A DNA stretch of 64,000 nucleotides from Alphaproteobacteria bacterium (GCA_018969425.1 JAGWYJ010000016.1:1-64000); one strand, 5' to 3'. Shown: positions 19,964-28,895, numbered from the stretch's first letter. The notes: a model not told the origin generated them from the letters alone. Numbers and translations: made by a program.

Positions 19964-20198
19964 CAGCCCCTCCTGTGTTCGGTTCGAATGGGAGACAGTC
20001 TCAGTATTGATCCTAGTAATTGCGGCCGCGTTAAAGCGATTTCAAGGCCATAGTCAAAAGAGAGGGCAAAGGGGCGGCCACCGGAAGGCCCTGAAGTCCG
20101 GGAACGACACCTGTTGAAAGGCCTCTGCGCTGGACTGGGCGGGAAAATCTCCCGATTAGGCTCAATGAACCCGCGCAAGGCGATGGCAGGGTTCTTGT

Positions 20199-21248
20199 AT
20201 GTCTGGGCGGGATTTAGGATTGCGAGGTCTCGTGAGCGATCTGAACAACTCGCTTTCCCCGAACGCGTCACCGGCCGAGGTGGCGGTTATCATAGCCGCC
20301 TTCAGAGCGGCGGACCGCATCGGACGCGCGGTAGCAAGCGCCCTTGAGCAGCCTGAAACCCGCGAGGTCATCGTTATCGATGACGCGTCCGCAGACGACG
20401 GGGCGACCCTCGAAGCCGCTCGACGGGCTGATGATGGAACGAATCGTCTCACGATAATAGCTCTGAAAGACAATAAAGGGCCCGCCCATGCCCGAAATCG
20501 AGGGATCGCTGCAAGCCGCAGCCCATGGATAAGCATACTCGACAGCGACGACTTCATGGAACGACATCGCTTCCAGAAAATGTTCGGCCTGGCGGAAGGC
20601 CCGTTCGATATCATTGCTGACGACCTCTATCAGGTGAATGAGAACGACGAGCAGGGCGTGCGGCGAACCATGCGTCTGCCGGAGACGCACCCCTCGCAAA
20701 ATCTGACCCTTGAAACTTTCCTCGCAGGAAACCTTCCTGACCCCGCCCGCCCGCGCACGGAGCTAGGCTTCCTGAAGCCTGTCATGAAACGGGACTTCCT
20801 CGATCGTCACGCCCTGCGCTACAACGAACAGATGCGCCTGGGGGAGGACTATCAGCTCTACGCCGAAGCGCTGATTTCCGGGGCGCGGTTTCAGTTGGTT
20901 CAAGCATCGGGCTATGTGGCCGTGATGCGACGAGGAAGCCTCTCTGACCGTCACAACCGCGAGGATCTTCTCGCATGTGAAGACGGCGACAGGCGCCTCC
21001 TCTCATATTCGAACATCTCGGCATCCGCCCGCAGACTGATGATCCGGCGCCTGCATTCAACTCAATGCAAGATCGCGTGGATCGACTTCATGGACGCAAT
21101 AAAGTCACGACGATTGCCACGTGCGGCGTGGATCGTGTTAGGAAGACCGCGTTGCGCGTTCCATATCATGACGGGTCTTTTCCAGATCGCCGCCAGGAGG
21201 TTTGGGCGAGCGGCCTCGCACCATGGAGAGGAAGTGGCGCACGCCTGA
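20199..21248 (+). CDS. Family 2 glycosyltransferase
   Basis: The GT-A fold starts near residue 28: VAVIIAAFRAADRIGRAVAS, followed by EVIVIDDASADDGATLEA, NKGPAHARNRGI and the sugar-nucleotide metal motif in ILDSDDFME (115-118). LGEDYQLYAEAL is the usual catalytic-base ED region. The 349 residues resemble single-domain GT2 enzymes of exopolysaccharide or cell-surface glycan synthesis; donor and acceptor are unknown. No membrane anchor is visible. The ATG at 20199 has AGGG 7 bases upstream. A GTG at 20232 with GAGG just before it is a reasonable alternative that would drop 11 non-conserved residues. The gene is followed after 17 bases by mrp, so co-transcription is likely, without an evident functional link. 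Confidence 0.86.
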   Translation: MSGRDLGLRGLVSDLNNSLSPNASPAEVAVIIAAFRAADRIGRAVASALEQPETREVIVIDDASADDGATLEAARRADDGTNRLTIIALKDNKGPAHARNRGIAASRSPWISILDSDDFMERHRFQKMFGLAEGPFDIIADDLYQVNENDEQGVRRTMRLPETHPSQNLTLETFLAGNLPDPARPRTELGFLKPVMKRDFLDRHALRYNEQMRLGEDYQLYAEALISGARFQLVQASGYVAVMRRGSLSDRHNREDLLACEDGDRRLLSYSNISASARRLMIRRLHSTQCKIAWIDFMDAIKSRRLPRAAWIVLGRPRCAFHIMTGLFQIAARRFGRAASHHGEEVAHA

Positions 21249-21265
21249 ATTCGGAGCGCCGCCAG

Positions 21266-22375
21266 ATGTCTCAACCCACGCTGGAAACTTTTGTTCGAGA
21301 AGCCCTCAACCGCGTACCGGATCCGGCAAGTGGGAAAGGACTGATCGATTCGGGTCGGATCTCGGGGCTCGTGATCCGACCGGACGGACGGGCCGGCTTT
21401 ATCCTGGAAACGGATCGGGGTCCTGCGGATGAGCCCCTGAGAGCGGCGGCGGAGAAAGCGGCTGCCTCTGTCAGCGGCGTCACCGGGGTCACAGCAGTGC
21501 TGACGGCGCATGGCGTCCCGCCCTCATCATCACCCCCCCCGCCCAGGCAACCGGTCCCGCCTCCCCCGGAGGCTCGGAAGGGAGCCGCGCGTCCCGCCCG
21601 AACAATCATCGCGGTAGCGTCAGCGAAAGGCGGCGTGGGAAAATCGACTGTCGCGGTGAATCTGGCTGTCGCGGCCGCGCGATCGGGTCTTCGTGTCGGA
21701 CTGCTGGACGCCGACATTTTTGGTCCGTCGCTGCCGACAATGATGGGCGCAGTGGGGCGGAAACCCGAAGTGACCGCAGAACGCCGTATGACCCCGCTCG
21801 AGCTTCACGGGGTTTATGGAATGTCGATTGGCTATCTGATCAGTCCGGACAATCCGATCGTCTGGCGGGGGCCGATGGTAATGTCCGCGCTCGTGCAGCT
21901 GATCAATGATACGGAATGGGGTGATCTTGATGTCCTTTTCATCGACACGCCTCCTGGAACCGGCGAAGTTCAACTGACCCTCGCCCAGAGGCTGCCTATG
22001 GACGGGGTCGTAATCGTCTCAACGCCGCAGGAGGTCGCCCTAGTCGACGTGCGACGAGGGGTTGCCATGTTCCGCAAAACAGCGGTTCCCGTTCTGGGCA
22101 TCATCGAGAACATGGCGTGGTTCGAACAGCCTGACGGATCCCGGGCCTACATCTTCGGTGAAGGCGGCGCGCAGAAAACCGCTGCTGAGCTTGAGACGCC
22201 TTTCCTGGGAGCTATCCCGATCCTGCCGGAGCTGCGCGAAGGAGGAGACGCTGGCCTCCCGGCGGCGCGCGGGGAAGGCGTCTCCGCCCGGGCCTTCGCG
22301 CTTCTGTCGGAGGCCGTGCTCAATGCAGCGGCTAAAACCGCAGGCAAGCCGCCTCCGGTCATCGAGTTCCTTTAA
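21266..22375 (+). CDS. mrp: Mrp/NBP35 family ATPase, iron-sulfur cluster carrier
   Basis: The protein has an N-terminal MIP18-like (DUF59) domain (residues 1-85) and a proline-rich linker of about 20 residues. A ParA-type ATPase follows, with the deviant Walker A SAKGGVGKST at 119-128, LLDADIFGPSLPTMMGAVGR, and Walker B in LFIDTPPGTGEVQLTLAQRL. Relatives bind and hand over Fe-S clusters. The usual CxxC after the ENM(S/A)xF signature is absent: IENMAWFEQPDGSRAYIFG has no cysteine. I chose the ATG at 21266 (MSQPTLETFV) because conservation begins there and GGAG lies upstream; a longer frame reaching into the glycosyltransferase gene is unlikely to be coding. Confidence 0.9.
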   Translation: MSQPTLETFVREALNRVPDPASGKGLIDSGRISGLVIRPDGRAGFILETDRGPADEPLRAAAEKAAASVSGVTGVTAVLTAHGVPPSSSPPPPRQPVPPPPEARKGAARPARTIIAVASAKGGVGKSTVAVNLAVAAARSGLRVGLLDADIFGPSLPTMMGAVGRKPEVTAERRMTPLELHGVYGMSIGYLISPDNPIVWRGPMVMSALVQLINDTEWGDLDVLFIDTPPGTGEVQLTLAQRLPMDGVVIVSTPQEVALVDVRRGVAMFRKTAVPVLGIIENMAWFEQPDGSRAYIFGEGGAQKTAAELETPFLGAIPILPELREGGDAGLPAARGEGVSARAFALLSEAVLNAAAKTAGKPPPVIEFL

Positions 22376-22594
22376 AGTCGCGGAAACCGAGCCGGACCGA
22401 CCGGATAGACCGAGCGCAACCTTCCCCCGATCGGCAAAAAGGCCTTCCGTTAACGGACAATTCGACTTGCAAGACGCCTCAGGCGGCTTAACGTTTCATT
22501 TACCTAGATTGGTCGTCCAGCCGCCAGGTCTGATCGCACCAAGGAATGAGCGTCCAGCCGACCTCACAGGCGTTGAGTGAGAAGGAGTAGGAGT

Positions 22595-23452
22595 ATGGCA
22601 AACGCACGAGGACCACGCGGAGCGTTCTGGCCTCAGGACCATTGGGGACGGGTCACCAATGCGGCTGTTGAGGCGGAGCTGGTTGAGCCGTTCGCACGGG
22701 CAGGGGCGGATGAAGCGACAGACCTCGCCCTCCACCGTTTCGGGGATCGTCTGCACTCCGTTTATCTTGCGGGACAGGCGGCGCGCGGACGCCCGGGCGG
22801 CGCAGCGTTCTTCATCCTTCTCAGGCTTGGCGCGCCTTTCTCCACACCTGACGCTCGCGCCAATGATGCGTGGGAAACTGTCGCCGCCGCCAGACTACAG
22901 CGTCTCCACCCTGCCCTCGGCAGAGTGGAGGTGTCAGTCTTCGGATGGAAGGACGTCTTCACGACCGACGGCGCGTTTTCGCCGGCCCGTTTCCGGCTCG
23001 CGGTAAATTCAATCTGCGTGGCGGGCCGAAACATGAACCGAATGATTGCGCCGCAGCGTCTCGATGCAGCCGCCATGAACGGCGACATTCTGGCGTTCAG
23101 GCAGCGCATGCTGAACGCAACGCGGCGCGTATCGCTCGATGACGGCGAGGATAATGTTCGCAGCGCAGCGATCGAGGCCGGACACGCAGTAATTGCAGCG
23201 GCATTCGCTCTGGTTATTGAACGGGAGCAGGTCTACACGGAGGATCTTGACCTTCAGCGCGACCTTTTCATTCTCAATTACCCGTCGCGCGCCCAGGATA
23301 TGAAGGACGCCTTCAGGATGGCGACCCGCCCATCAACAGACCGTCTACGGGTGTTGACCTTTATCGACAGTGCAAGCCGCTGGATGAGCCCGCTGACGGA
23401 CGCCTGGCTGAATGCAAATAACCCCCAGAGACGCGAAAGGTTGAAAGCCTGA
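22595..23452 (+). CDS. Uncharacterised protein with a degenerate nucleotidyltransferase-like segment
   Basis: I do not recognise this 285-residue family with confidence. Residues 47-70 read LHRFGDRLHSVYLAGQAARG followed by RPGG. This resembles the start of minimal nucleotidyltransferases, where a GS motif is followed by arginine, glycine and then an acidic DxD. Here the serine is Gln and the acidic pair is missing, so catalysis by that mechanism looks unlikely. The C-terminal half is helical and acidic/basic mixed (EREQVYTEDLDLQRDLFI, YPSRAQDMKDAFRMA). No signal or membrane segment is seen. AAGGAG 7 bases before the ATG at 22595 decides the start. It follows mrp by about 220 bases. Confidence 0.55.
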   Translation: MANARGPRGAFWPQDHWGRVTNAAVEAELVEPFARAGADEATDLALHRFGDRLHSVYLAGQAARGRPGGAAFFILLRLGAPFSTPDARANDAWETVAAARLQRLHPALGRVEVSVFGWKDVFTTDGAFSPARFRLAVNSICVAGRNMNRMIAPQRLDAAAMNGDILAFRQRMLNATRRVSLDDGEDNVRSAAIEAGHAVIAAAFALVIEREQVYTEDLDLQRDLFILNYPSRAQDMKDAFRMATRPSTDRLRVLTFIDSASRWMSPLTDAWLNANNPQRRERLKA

Positions 23453-23467
23453 GTTCAGGCCCCAAAC

Positions 23468-25153
23468 TCACACGATATCGAGCGACACGGCGGAGAAATC
23501 CCCGCGCCACAGCGTGCGGCTTCGATCCAGTGTTTCGCGTGCGTCCCTCTCGCTCCCCTTGGATCTGAGCGCCTCCCCCAGAACATACAGCGCCAGAGGG
23601 TCTTGCTTCCACTTCGACAGGCTGGCGCGCGCCTCGATCTCTGCACGGTCAGCATCGCCGGATTTCAGATAGGCGGCTGCAACGCTGCGTCGAACCGGAT
23701 ACCACCAGAGCGGCGGATCCCAGACATCAGACAGGCGGCTCTCCTGAACGTTCGCAGCAGCGGTGAAGTGACGAACCGCCTCTCGATAGCGACCGGCCCG
23801 CATAGCGATTCGTCCCTCAAGGACGCCCTTCGCCACCTGCGCTTCGGGAAGCGGCTTAGACGCCATACGAGCGAGAAGTCTGCCGATTTCCCGCGCCTCC
23901 TGACGAGCCGAGACAAGGTCCCCGGCCGCCACAAACGCCTCTCCTCGTGCGTAATGACGATAAGTGTCAAGCCGGGGATTGTCCTCGGCCTCGGGCTGAA
24001 GCTTCAGCGCCGCTTCAGGAGCGTATCGTCCCAGAACAGCATAGCTGCGCGAGATTGGATAGGAACGATCCGCGATGGACGCGCTTGCCGGCCACACGCG
24101 CGCAGCATGATCTGCAAATCTGAGCGCAAGCTCGGCGTCCCCCGACATCATCGCCCCTGCGATGCCGAAGGCAAGATTGTGAGCATAATACATCGGCGTG
24201 CCGTCCTTGCCGCGATCTCCCCCTTCGCTGATCCATTGACCATCGGCGCCGATGGCCTCCGCGTTAACAACCGCCGCCTCCTGATACCGGCCAGCGTGAA
24301 AGAAGGTGTGAGCGGGCATGTGAACAAGGTGGCTGGCGGCTGGCGCCAGTTCTCCGAGACGTTCGGCATAGGCGATGGCGTCTTCAGCTCGACCATCGAA
24401 CTCAGTGGCGTGAATGAAGTAATGAATAGCCCCGGTGTCTGAGGGCTGCTTGGCGAGAACCTGATCGAGCAGCGCAAGCGCGGGCTTCAAACCCGACCGA
24501 TCATCCGCACGAACCGGTATCAGGAGGCTATGGGAAGCCAGCACCGCAAGCTCAGAAATGTCTGTATATCGTCGCGCGATCGCCTCCATCGAGCGTCCGA
24601 AAGCCGGTTCGCTTGCTCCAGGCTGACCCGGAGCGTATCGACTGACGATCGCTTCTGCGAGTTCGAGAGCCAGTCGGTCTCCAGGCTTGGCCAGCTCCCT
24701 CGCGGACTGAGCGACGCGCAAAGCCTCCAACCTCTGGGCTTCGTCAATCGGATAATTAAGGGTAGGCCCGAGAGCCCAGGCCCGCCCCCAGGCGCAAATG
24801 GAACACTGAGGATCAAGCTCCGCCGCACGCGCCATCGCCGTCTTTGCGTCCTCATGATAGAAGGCGTGCGAAAGTTGGAGTCCATAGTCAAACCAGGCCT
24901 GCGCCTCGACACTGCGCGTATCTGCGGGAAATCCGCCAGACCCCATTCCTGGAAGGCGCCGATCCATAACCGAAGGGGCTCGCGCAGAGAGGGTTTCGGC
25001 GCGGCACATCTGATTAAGAGCACGAAGCGTGTCCTCAACAGAGGCGCCGGCCGTGCCAAGCCGCGGCAGGGGCGCTTCCGGCACAGACGCCGTGGCGCAT
25101 GCCGCAAGACCCAAAACGACCGATAAAACGGCCCGTCTGACGCCAAGTCTCAT
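23468..25153 (-). CDS. Lipoprotein with TPR-like helical repeats, function unknown
   Basis: MRLGVRRAVLSVVLGLAAC is a lipoprotein signal with the cysteine at residue 19, so the 561-residue protein is probably attached to a membrane on the periplasmic side. Repeated helix pairs of TPR type are visible: AWFDYGLQLSHAFYHEDAKT and AMARAAELDPQCSICAWGRA near residues 88-130, then several further units, with DPLALYVLGEALRSKGSERD close to the C-terminus. Histidine-rich spots (IHYFIHATEF, HMPAHTFFHAGRY) recur in this type of protein. Such repeat proteins usually bind partners; no catalytic domain is recognised. It converges on the previous gene with 15 bases between stops. Confidence 0.6.
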   Translation of the reverse strand: MRLGVRRAVLSVVLGLAACATASVPEAPLPRLGTAGASVEDTLRALNQMCRAETLSARAPSVMDRRLPGMGSGGFPADTRSVEAQAWFDYGLQLSHAFYHEDAKTAMARAAELDPQCSICAWGRAWALGPTLNYPIDEAQRLEALRVAQSARELAKPGDRLALELAEAIVSRYAPGQPGASEPAFGRSMEAIARRYTDISELAVLASHSLLIPVRADDRSGLKPALALLDQVLAKQPSDTGAIHYFIHATEFDGRAEDAIAYAERLGELAPAASHLVHMPAHTFFHAGRYQEAAVVNAEAIGADGQWISEGGDRGKDGTPMYYAHNLAFGIAGAMMSGDAELALRFADHAARVWPASASIADRSYPISRSYAVLGRYAPEAALKLQPEAEDNPRLDTYRHYARGEAFVAAGDLVSARQEAREIGRLLARMASKPLPEAQVAKGVLEGRIAMRAGRYREAVRHFTAAANVQESRLSDVWDPPLWWYPVRRSVAAAYLKSGDADRAEIEARASLSKWKQDPLALYVLGEALRSKGSERDARETLDRSRTLWRGDFSAVSLDIV

Positions 25154-25282
25154 GACCGCTCTTCCGCTAAGGCTTCTGCCGATTTTATTTTACTGATTTG
25201 AGACGGCAAAGTCACCACATCGTGCGCTGGCGCCGAGGACTTCGCACCGTTAAAGTCTTTATGCGGTCATTGAAGGTTTTTC

Positions 25283-25975
25283 ATGCAGATCAAGAGCTGC
25301 CTCGCGCTGCTGCTGACGCTTTGTTTTGCGTCTTCGCCTGCGTTCGCCCATGCGATCGGCGGCTCCGACGCCGCCTTTGTGGCGGCCGCTCGCGGACCTG
25401 ACCCGTTTCCATTCATGTATCTTGGCGCAAAGCATATGGTCACCGGCTACGATCATCTGCTTTTCCTCTTCGGCGTCATTTTCTTTCTCTATCGCCTGAA
25501 AGATGTGCTGCTTTACGTCTCTCTTTTTTCCCTCGGACACTCGACCACGCTGCTGGCGGGCGTACTGCTTGAGCTGGACGTATCCGCCTACCTTGTGGAC
25601 GCGGTGATCGGCCTGTCTGTTTGCTACAAGGCCTTCGAGAACCTTGGCGGTTTCAGACGGATGGGCATCGTTCCCGATAACCGACTGGTGGTCGGCGGGT
25701 TCGGCCTGGTTCATGGCCTGGGCCTCGCGACGAAGCTTCAGGAGCTCAACCTCAACAGGGATGGCCTGATAGAGAATCTGATCGCCTTCAATATTGGGGT
25801 CGAAGTGGGACAGGTCATAGCGCTGTCAGTGATCCTGGGCCTAGTGATTCTATGGCGATCAACCCCAACCTTTAGTCGATGGGCGATTGCGACCAACGCC
25901 CTGCTGTTCCTCGCAGGCGTAATCCTGACAGGCGAGCAGATGGCGGGCTATTTTCTCTCCGGAGACATGACATGA
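25283..25975 (+). CDS. HupE/UreJ family membrane protein
   Basis: A signal-like first helix (to about residue 22, AFA) is followed by six or so membrane spans. HMVTGYDHLLFLFGVIFF, FSLGHSTTLLAG, FGLVHGLGLATKLQE and IAFNIGVEVGQVIALS are the conserved blocks of the HupE/UreJ_2 family. Their histidines and acidic residues face the membrane, and some members transport nickel or cobalt. The metal and direction here are not known, and no hydrogenase or urease genes are nearby. The stop overlaps the next start by four bases (ATGA), so both are made together. Confidence 0.82.
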   Translation: MQIKSCLALLLTLCFASSPAFAHAIGGSDAAFVAAARGPDPFPFMYLGAKHMVTGYDHLLFLFGVIFFLYRLKDVLLYVSLFSLGHSTTLLAGVLLELDVSAYLVDAVIGLSVCYKAFENLGGFRRMGIVPDNRLVVGGFGLVHGLGLATKLQELNLNRDGLIENLIAFNIGVEVGQVIALSVILGLVILWRSTPTFSRWAIATNALLFLAGVILTGEQMAGYFLSGDMT

Positions 25976-26625
25976 CCGACAAGACGACGCCGCCTGATCG
26001 CAAAGACGCCAGCCCGAGAAGCCTTTTCCTTATAACCGCGGGAGGCCTTGTGGCCGGAACGCTGATTGTCCTCGGCGCCATTTTGCCGGCGGAGTACGAC
26101 ATAGATCCGCTTGGACTGGGTCGGCTTTCGGGACTTTCACGACTGTGGGCGCCAGACGAAAAGGAATGGAAGTCTGGGGCGATCGAGCCGGCGCATACTT
26201 CAAAAACCGAGATCGCAAGACATGTCATCGAGATCCCGCTGGGCGCGGCCAGCTGGCCGGAAGCTGCGTTGGAATACAAGGTCGCCATGTCGCCCGGACA
26301 AACCTTTCTCTACTCCTGGACAGCGGCCCGCCAGGATGGGAACCCGATTACGAAGCCTGTTGAGTTCGACTTCCATGGCCATACGGTCGAAAACGGCGAG
26401 ACGATGACCGTCGCTGAGTATCAGAAATCGGAGGGAGTGTCCGCCACAGGCGCTCTGACAGCTCCCTTTGAAGGAATTCATGGTTGGTATTTTCGGAACC
26501 ACGAAGAAGATCCGGTAATCGTTCGTCTTGAGATCGAAGGATTTTTCAATCTTATCGAACCGGGGCGCCCGGGAAACGAATTTCGTATCCGGCCGCTTGA
26601 ACAGACAGCGCCTCCGGTTGATTAG
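25972..26625 (+). CDS. Membrane-anchored exported protein paired with HupE
   Basis: The 217-residue protein has one membrane span at about residues 19-40 (FLITAGGLVAGTLIVLGAIL) and a C-terminal domain outside the cytoplasm. That domain is beta-rich and has WTAARQDGNPITKPVEFDF followed by HGH, and FEGIHGWYFRNHEEDPVIVR. The histidine and acidic residues could bind a metal, but that is conjecture. Proteins of this kind are often found directly after hupE genes. The ATG at 25972 overlaps the hupE stop; a longer open frame upstream is antisense-like and not used. The stop overlaps the convergent SMP-30 gene stop. Confidence 0.65.
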   Translation: MTDKTTPPDRKDASPRSLFLITAGGLVAGTLIVLGAILPAEYDIDPLGLGRLSGLSRLWAPDEKEWKSGAIEPAHTSKTEIARHVIEIPLGAASWPEAALEYKVAMSPGQTFLYSWTAARQDGNPITKPVEFDFHGHTVENGETMTVAEYQKSEGVSATGALTAPFEGIHGWYFRNHEEDPVIVRLEIEGFFNLIEPGRPGNEFRIRPLEQTAPPVD

Positions 26626-27524
26626 ACGATGTCGCTGAAATTGAGCCTGAGCCCCGGCTCGGGCCAATGCGTCTTCACGAGGCGCCCTGACTTCGAGAAC
26701 GTGATGTAGGCGTCTGTCATCTCACGCCCCCCAAAACAGATGTTCGTCGTGTAGCGGTCGGGTGTGGGGTACTGAATGAATTCTCCATTCGGCGAGAACG
26801 AAACAATAGCGCCTTCCAGCACGGTGGCGACACAGATACGCCCTGAGGCGGTGACAGCGAGACTGTCGAAAAACTGAAGCCTTGGCACGGCCCCGACAAC
26901 CCGTCCTGCGAATGGGCCTTTCTGCCGGCGAATGACGCCAGGCGACTCAATATCATAGGCCCATAGCCGGCTTGCGCTGGTCTCCGCGACATAAACAGTG
27001 CGCTCGTCCGGCGAGAGACCTACTCCGTTTGAGCCTGAATTGCCGAAATCAACCTCTCGAATGTCGCGTCCGTCCGGCGTCGCATAATACAACCCGCCCT
27101 TATCGCGAACACGCCCCATCTCCTTGCCATAATCAGTGAACCAGAAGCCGCCGTGTCGATCGAAAACGAGATCATTCGGTCCCCGCAGGAGATGATCTCC
27201 GCAGCGGTCGTAAAGTCTATCGACCTCGCCAGTCGAAAGATCGAGACGCTCGATCCGACCGCCGGAATACCCCTCTCCCATGTGCATCGGATGAGCCTCG
27301 TTCCAGCCGAAGCCCCCATTATTGCAGATGTAAAGCGCCCCATCCGGCCCGATTGCGGCGCCATTGGGACCGCCTCCAACCTCGGCTATGACTTCAGTCT
27401 TCCCCTGCCCCCAGCACCGCGTGACCGCACCACGACGGATCTCCACAACGATCACCGACCCATCCGCCATTACGACCGGCCCTTCCGGAAAGGAGAGCCC
27501 CTCGGCGATCACTTCGAATTCCAT
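26622..27524 (-). CDS. SMP-30/gluconolactonase/LRE family protein
   Basis: This is a six-bladed beta-propeller of 300 residues. The metal-site segments are visible: LSFPEGPV (Glu near the start), GGGPNGAAIGPDGALYICNN, RGPNDLVFDRHGGFWFTD (Asn), SGSNGVGLSPDERTVYVAET and FFDSLAVTASGRICVATV (Asp). Family members hydrolyse sugar lactones or similar esters; the substrate here is unknown. GGAGG 5 bases before the ATG at 27522-27524 sets the start. The gene lies 15 bases after folA on the same strand, so they may share a transcript, though no metabolic link is evident. Confidence 0.87.
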   Translation of the reverse strand: MEFEVIAEGLSFPEGPVVMADGSVIVVEIRRGAVTRCWGQGKTEVIAEVGGGPNGAAIGPDGALYICNNGGFGWNEAHPMHMGEGYSGGRIERLDLSTGEVDRLYDRCGDHLLRGPNDLVFDRHGGFWFTDYGKEMGRVRDKGGLYYATPDGRDIREVDFGNSGSNGVGLSPDERTVYVAETSASRLWAYDIESPGVIRRQKGPFAGRVVGAVPRLQFFDSLAVTASGRICVATVLEGAIVSFSPNGEFIQYPTPDRYTTNICFGGREMTDAYITFSKSGRLVKTHWPEPGLRLNFSDIV

Positions 27525-27539
27525 ATACGCCTCCAAAAC

Positions 27540-28079
27540 TCAGAGCTGATTGATGCCTTGGCGAATGAGAGTTCGAACGACAAAGGCGTGATCATCGCCG
27601 GGACCGGCCTCATGCCGCACGCTGGATACTTCGCGCCATCGCGCTCGATCAAAAGAGGGAAACCAGACATCCGCGTCCGCATCCGCATCAACCTCACTGA
27701 GGACGAGACGATCCGCATAAGCCATTGCAGCGGCGTACACGTGAGCGCCTCCTATGACGCAGACCTCCACGCCCCCGGCTGCTGCAGCCATCGCCCCAGC
27801 AGCCGCCAGGGCTGTTTCAAGATTTGAATGAACGTGCGCGTCCGGAGCGAAAAACGACGCGTTACGGGTAACGACGATATTAGGACGTCCGGGCAGAGGT
27901 CTGCGCGGAAGACTTTCCCACGTCTTACGACCCATGACGACCGGCTTTCCAAGCGTTACCTTTTTGAAATGAGCCAGGTCTGAGGACAGGCGAAACAGGA
28001 GTCGCCCGTCTCGTCCGAGCTCTCCGCGACGACCGATGGCGGCGAGAAGAGTGACCTGGACCGCCCCAGCCATCGGCAT
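27540..28079 (-). CDS. folA: Dihydrofolate reductase
   Basis: FolA reduces dihydrofolate to tetrahydrofolate with NADPH. VTLLAAIGRRGELGRDGRLL opens the fold, KPVVMGRKTWESLPRRPLPG is the NADPH and folate signature, and VCVIGGAHVYAAAMAYADRL is the second nucleotide segment. The catalytic aspartate is in SSDLAHFKK (about residue 34). The usual Pro-Trp just before it (LPW) is replaced by Leu-Phe (LLFRLSSD). That changes a residue lining the substrate pocket but keeps the hydrophobic character. The length of 179 is slightly above the E. coli enzyme. thyA, whose reaction regenerates dihydrofolate, lies 1.5 kb away. Confidence 0.92.
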   Translation of the reverse strand: MPMAGAVQVTLLAAIGRRGELGRDGRLLFRLSSDLAHFKKVTLGKPVVMGRKTWESLPRRPLPGRPNIVVTRNASFFAPDAHVHSNLETALAAAGAMAAAAGGVEVCVIGGAHVYAAAMAYADRLVLSEVDADADADVWFPSFDRARWREVSSVRHEAGPGDDHAFVVRTLIRQGINQL

Positions 28080-28199
28080 GAAATGAGACTCCGCTAAACG
28101 CCTTCAGTGTATAGTATGGCTTATCGGAAACACCGAGAGAAAAGCCGGCGCCGCGACCGGGCATAAGCATATCTATCAGCCAAAGAGGGGACGATAAAC

Positions 28200-28895
28200 A
28201 TGATCTCGGACGCAGGAAGGGAGATCCTCAGCGCCATAGCCTATCGCAATTCATCGGATCTTCCCTGGGTAATAGCTGGACTGATCGCGACAGGAGGTTT
28301 GATCTGGGCGCTCAAAGGCAGGGTATGGGCCTTCATCTACGTCGCGCTGATCCCGTTTCTGAACTGGACTTTTGGGCGGGGAGATCTTCTCGAGATCGAC
28401 CTGTCGTCAGCCCTGAGCGGCCTGCTGGGGGGACAATCCGCCACAGCGGTTATTTTCCAGCCGCTGACCGTTCTGACAGGCCTTGTCTTCGTGGTCCGCG
28501 ATTTCGTTCAACGCGAAATGGGACACCGGGTCCTAATCCTCATGGCCCTGGCGATCGGCTGGTCCTTTTATTACTCCTGGCCCGTAATCGCGATCGCTTC
28601 GGCGGCGGCGTTCGCGATATCCGAGTCGGTCGACTGGATAATTTACACCTTCACCCGCTATCGCCTGTCGACGCGCATTCTCCTCTCCAGCGCGGTGGCG
28701 TCTCCCGTGGACACGACGGTCTTTCTCTATGGAGCAGATCTGGCCCTGCAGATGAACGGCGACCCTGCAGGGACCATGCTGAATGTCCCGAACTGGATCT
28801 TCTTCATTCTGGGAAAGATGATTGGAGCCGTCATTGTATCGGCGGCCATTCGAAGACGCGAAATCAGAGGAGAGGTCGATCCGGGAGCAGCCTGA
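28200..28895 (+). CDS. VUT family (queuosine precursor transporter-like) membrane protein
   Basis: Six hydrophobic segments fill 231 residues. The central block is VFVVRDFVQREMGHRVLI, followed by SAAAFAISESVDWIIYTFTR and SSAVASPVDTTVFLYGADLA. This pattern of an acidic/Asp-Arg pair after one helix and Ser-Glu-x-x-Asp in the next is characteristic of the VUT_1 family, whose best-known members import preQ0/preQ1 queuosine precursors. The N-terminal 60 residues are less conserved. The start is the ATG at 28200 with AGGGG upstream. It is divergent from folA. The substrate is predicted only by family. Confidence 0.7.
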   Translation: MISDAGREILSAIAYRNSSDLPWVIAGLIATGGLIWALKGRVWAFIYVALIPFLNWTFGRGDLLEIDLSSALSGLLGGQSATAVIFQPLTVLTGLVFVVRDFVQREMGHRVLILMALAIGWSFYYSWPVIAIASAAAFAISESVDWIIYTFTRYRLSTRILLSSAVASPVDTTVFLYGADLALQMNGDPAGTMLNVPNWIFFILGKMIGAVIVSAAIRRREIRGEVDPGAA

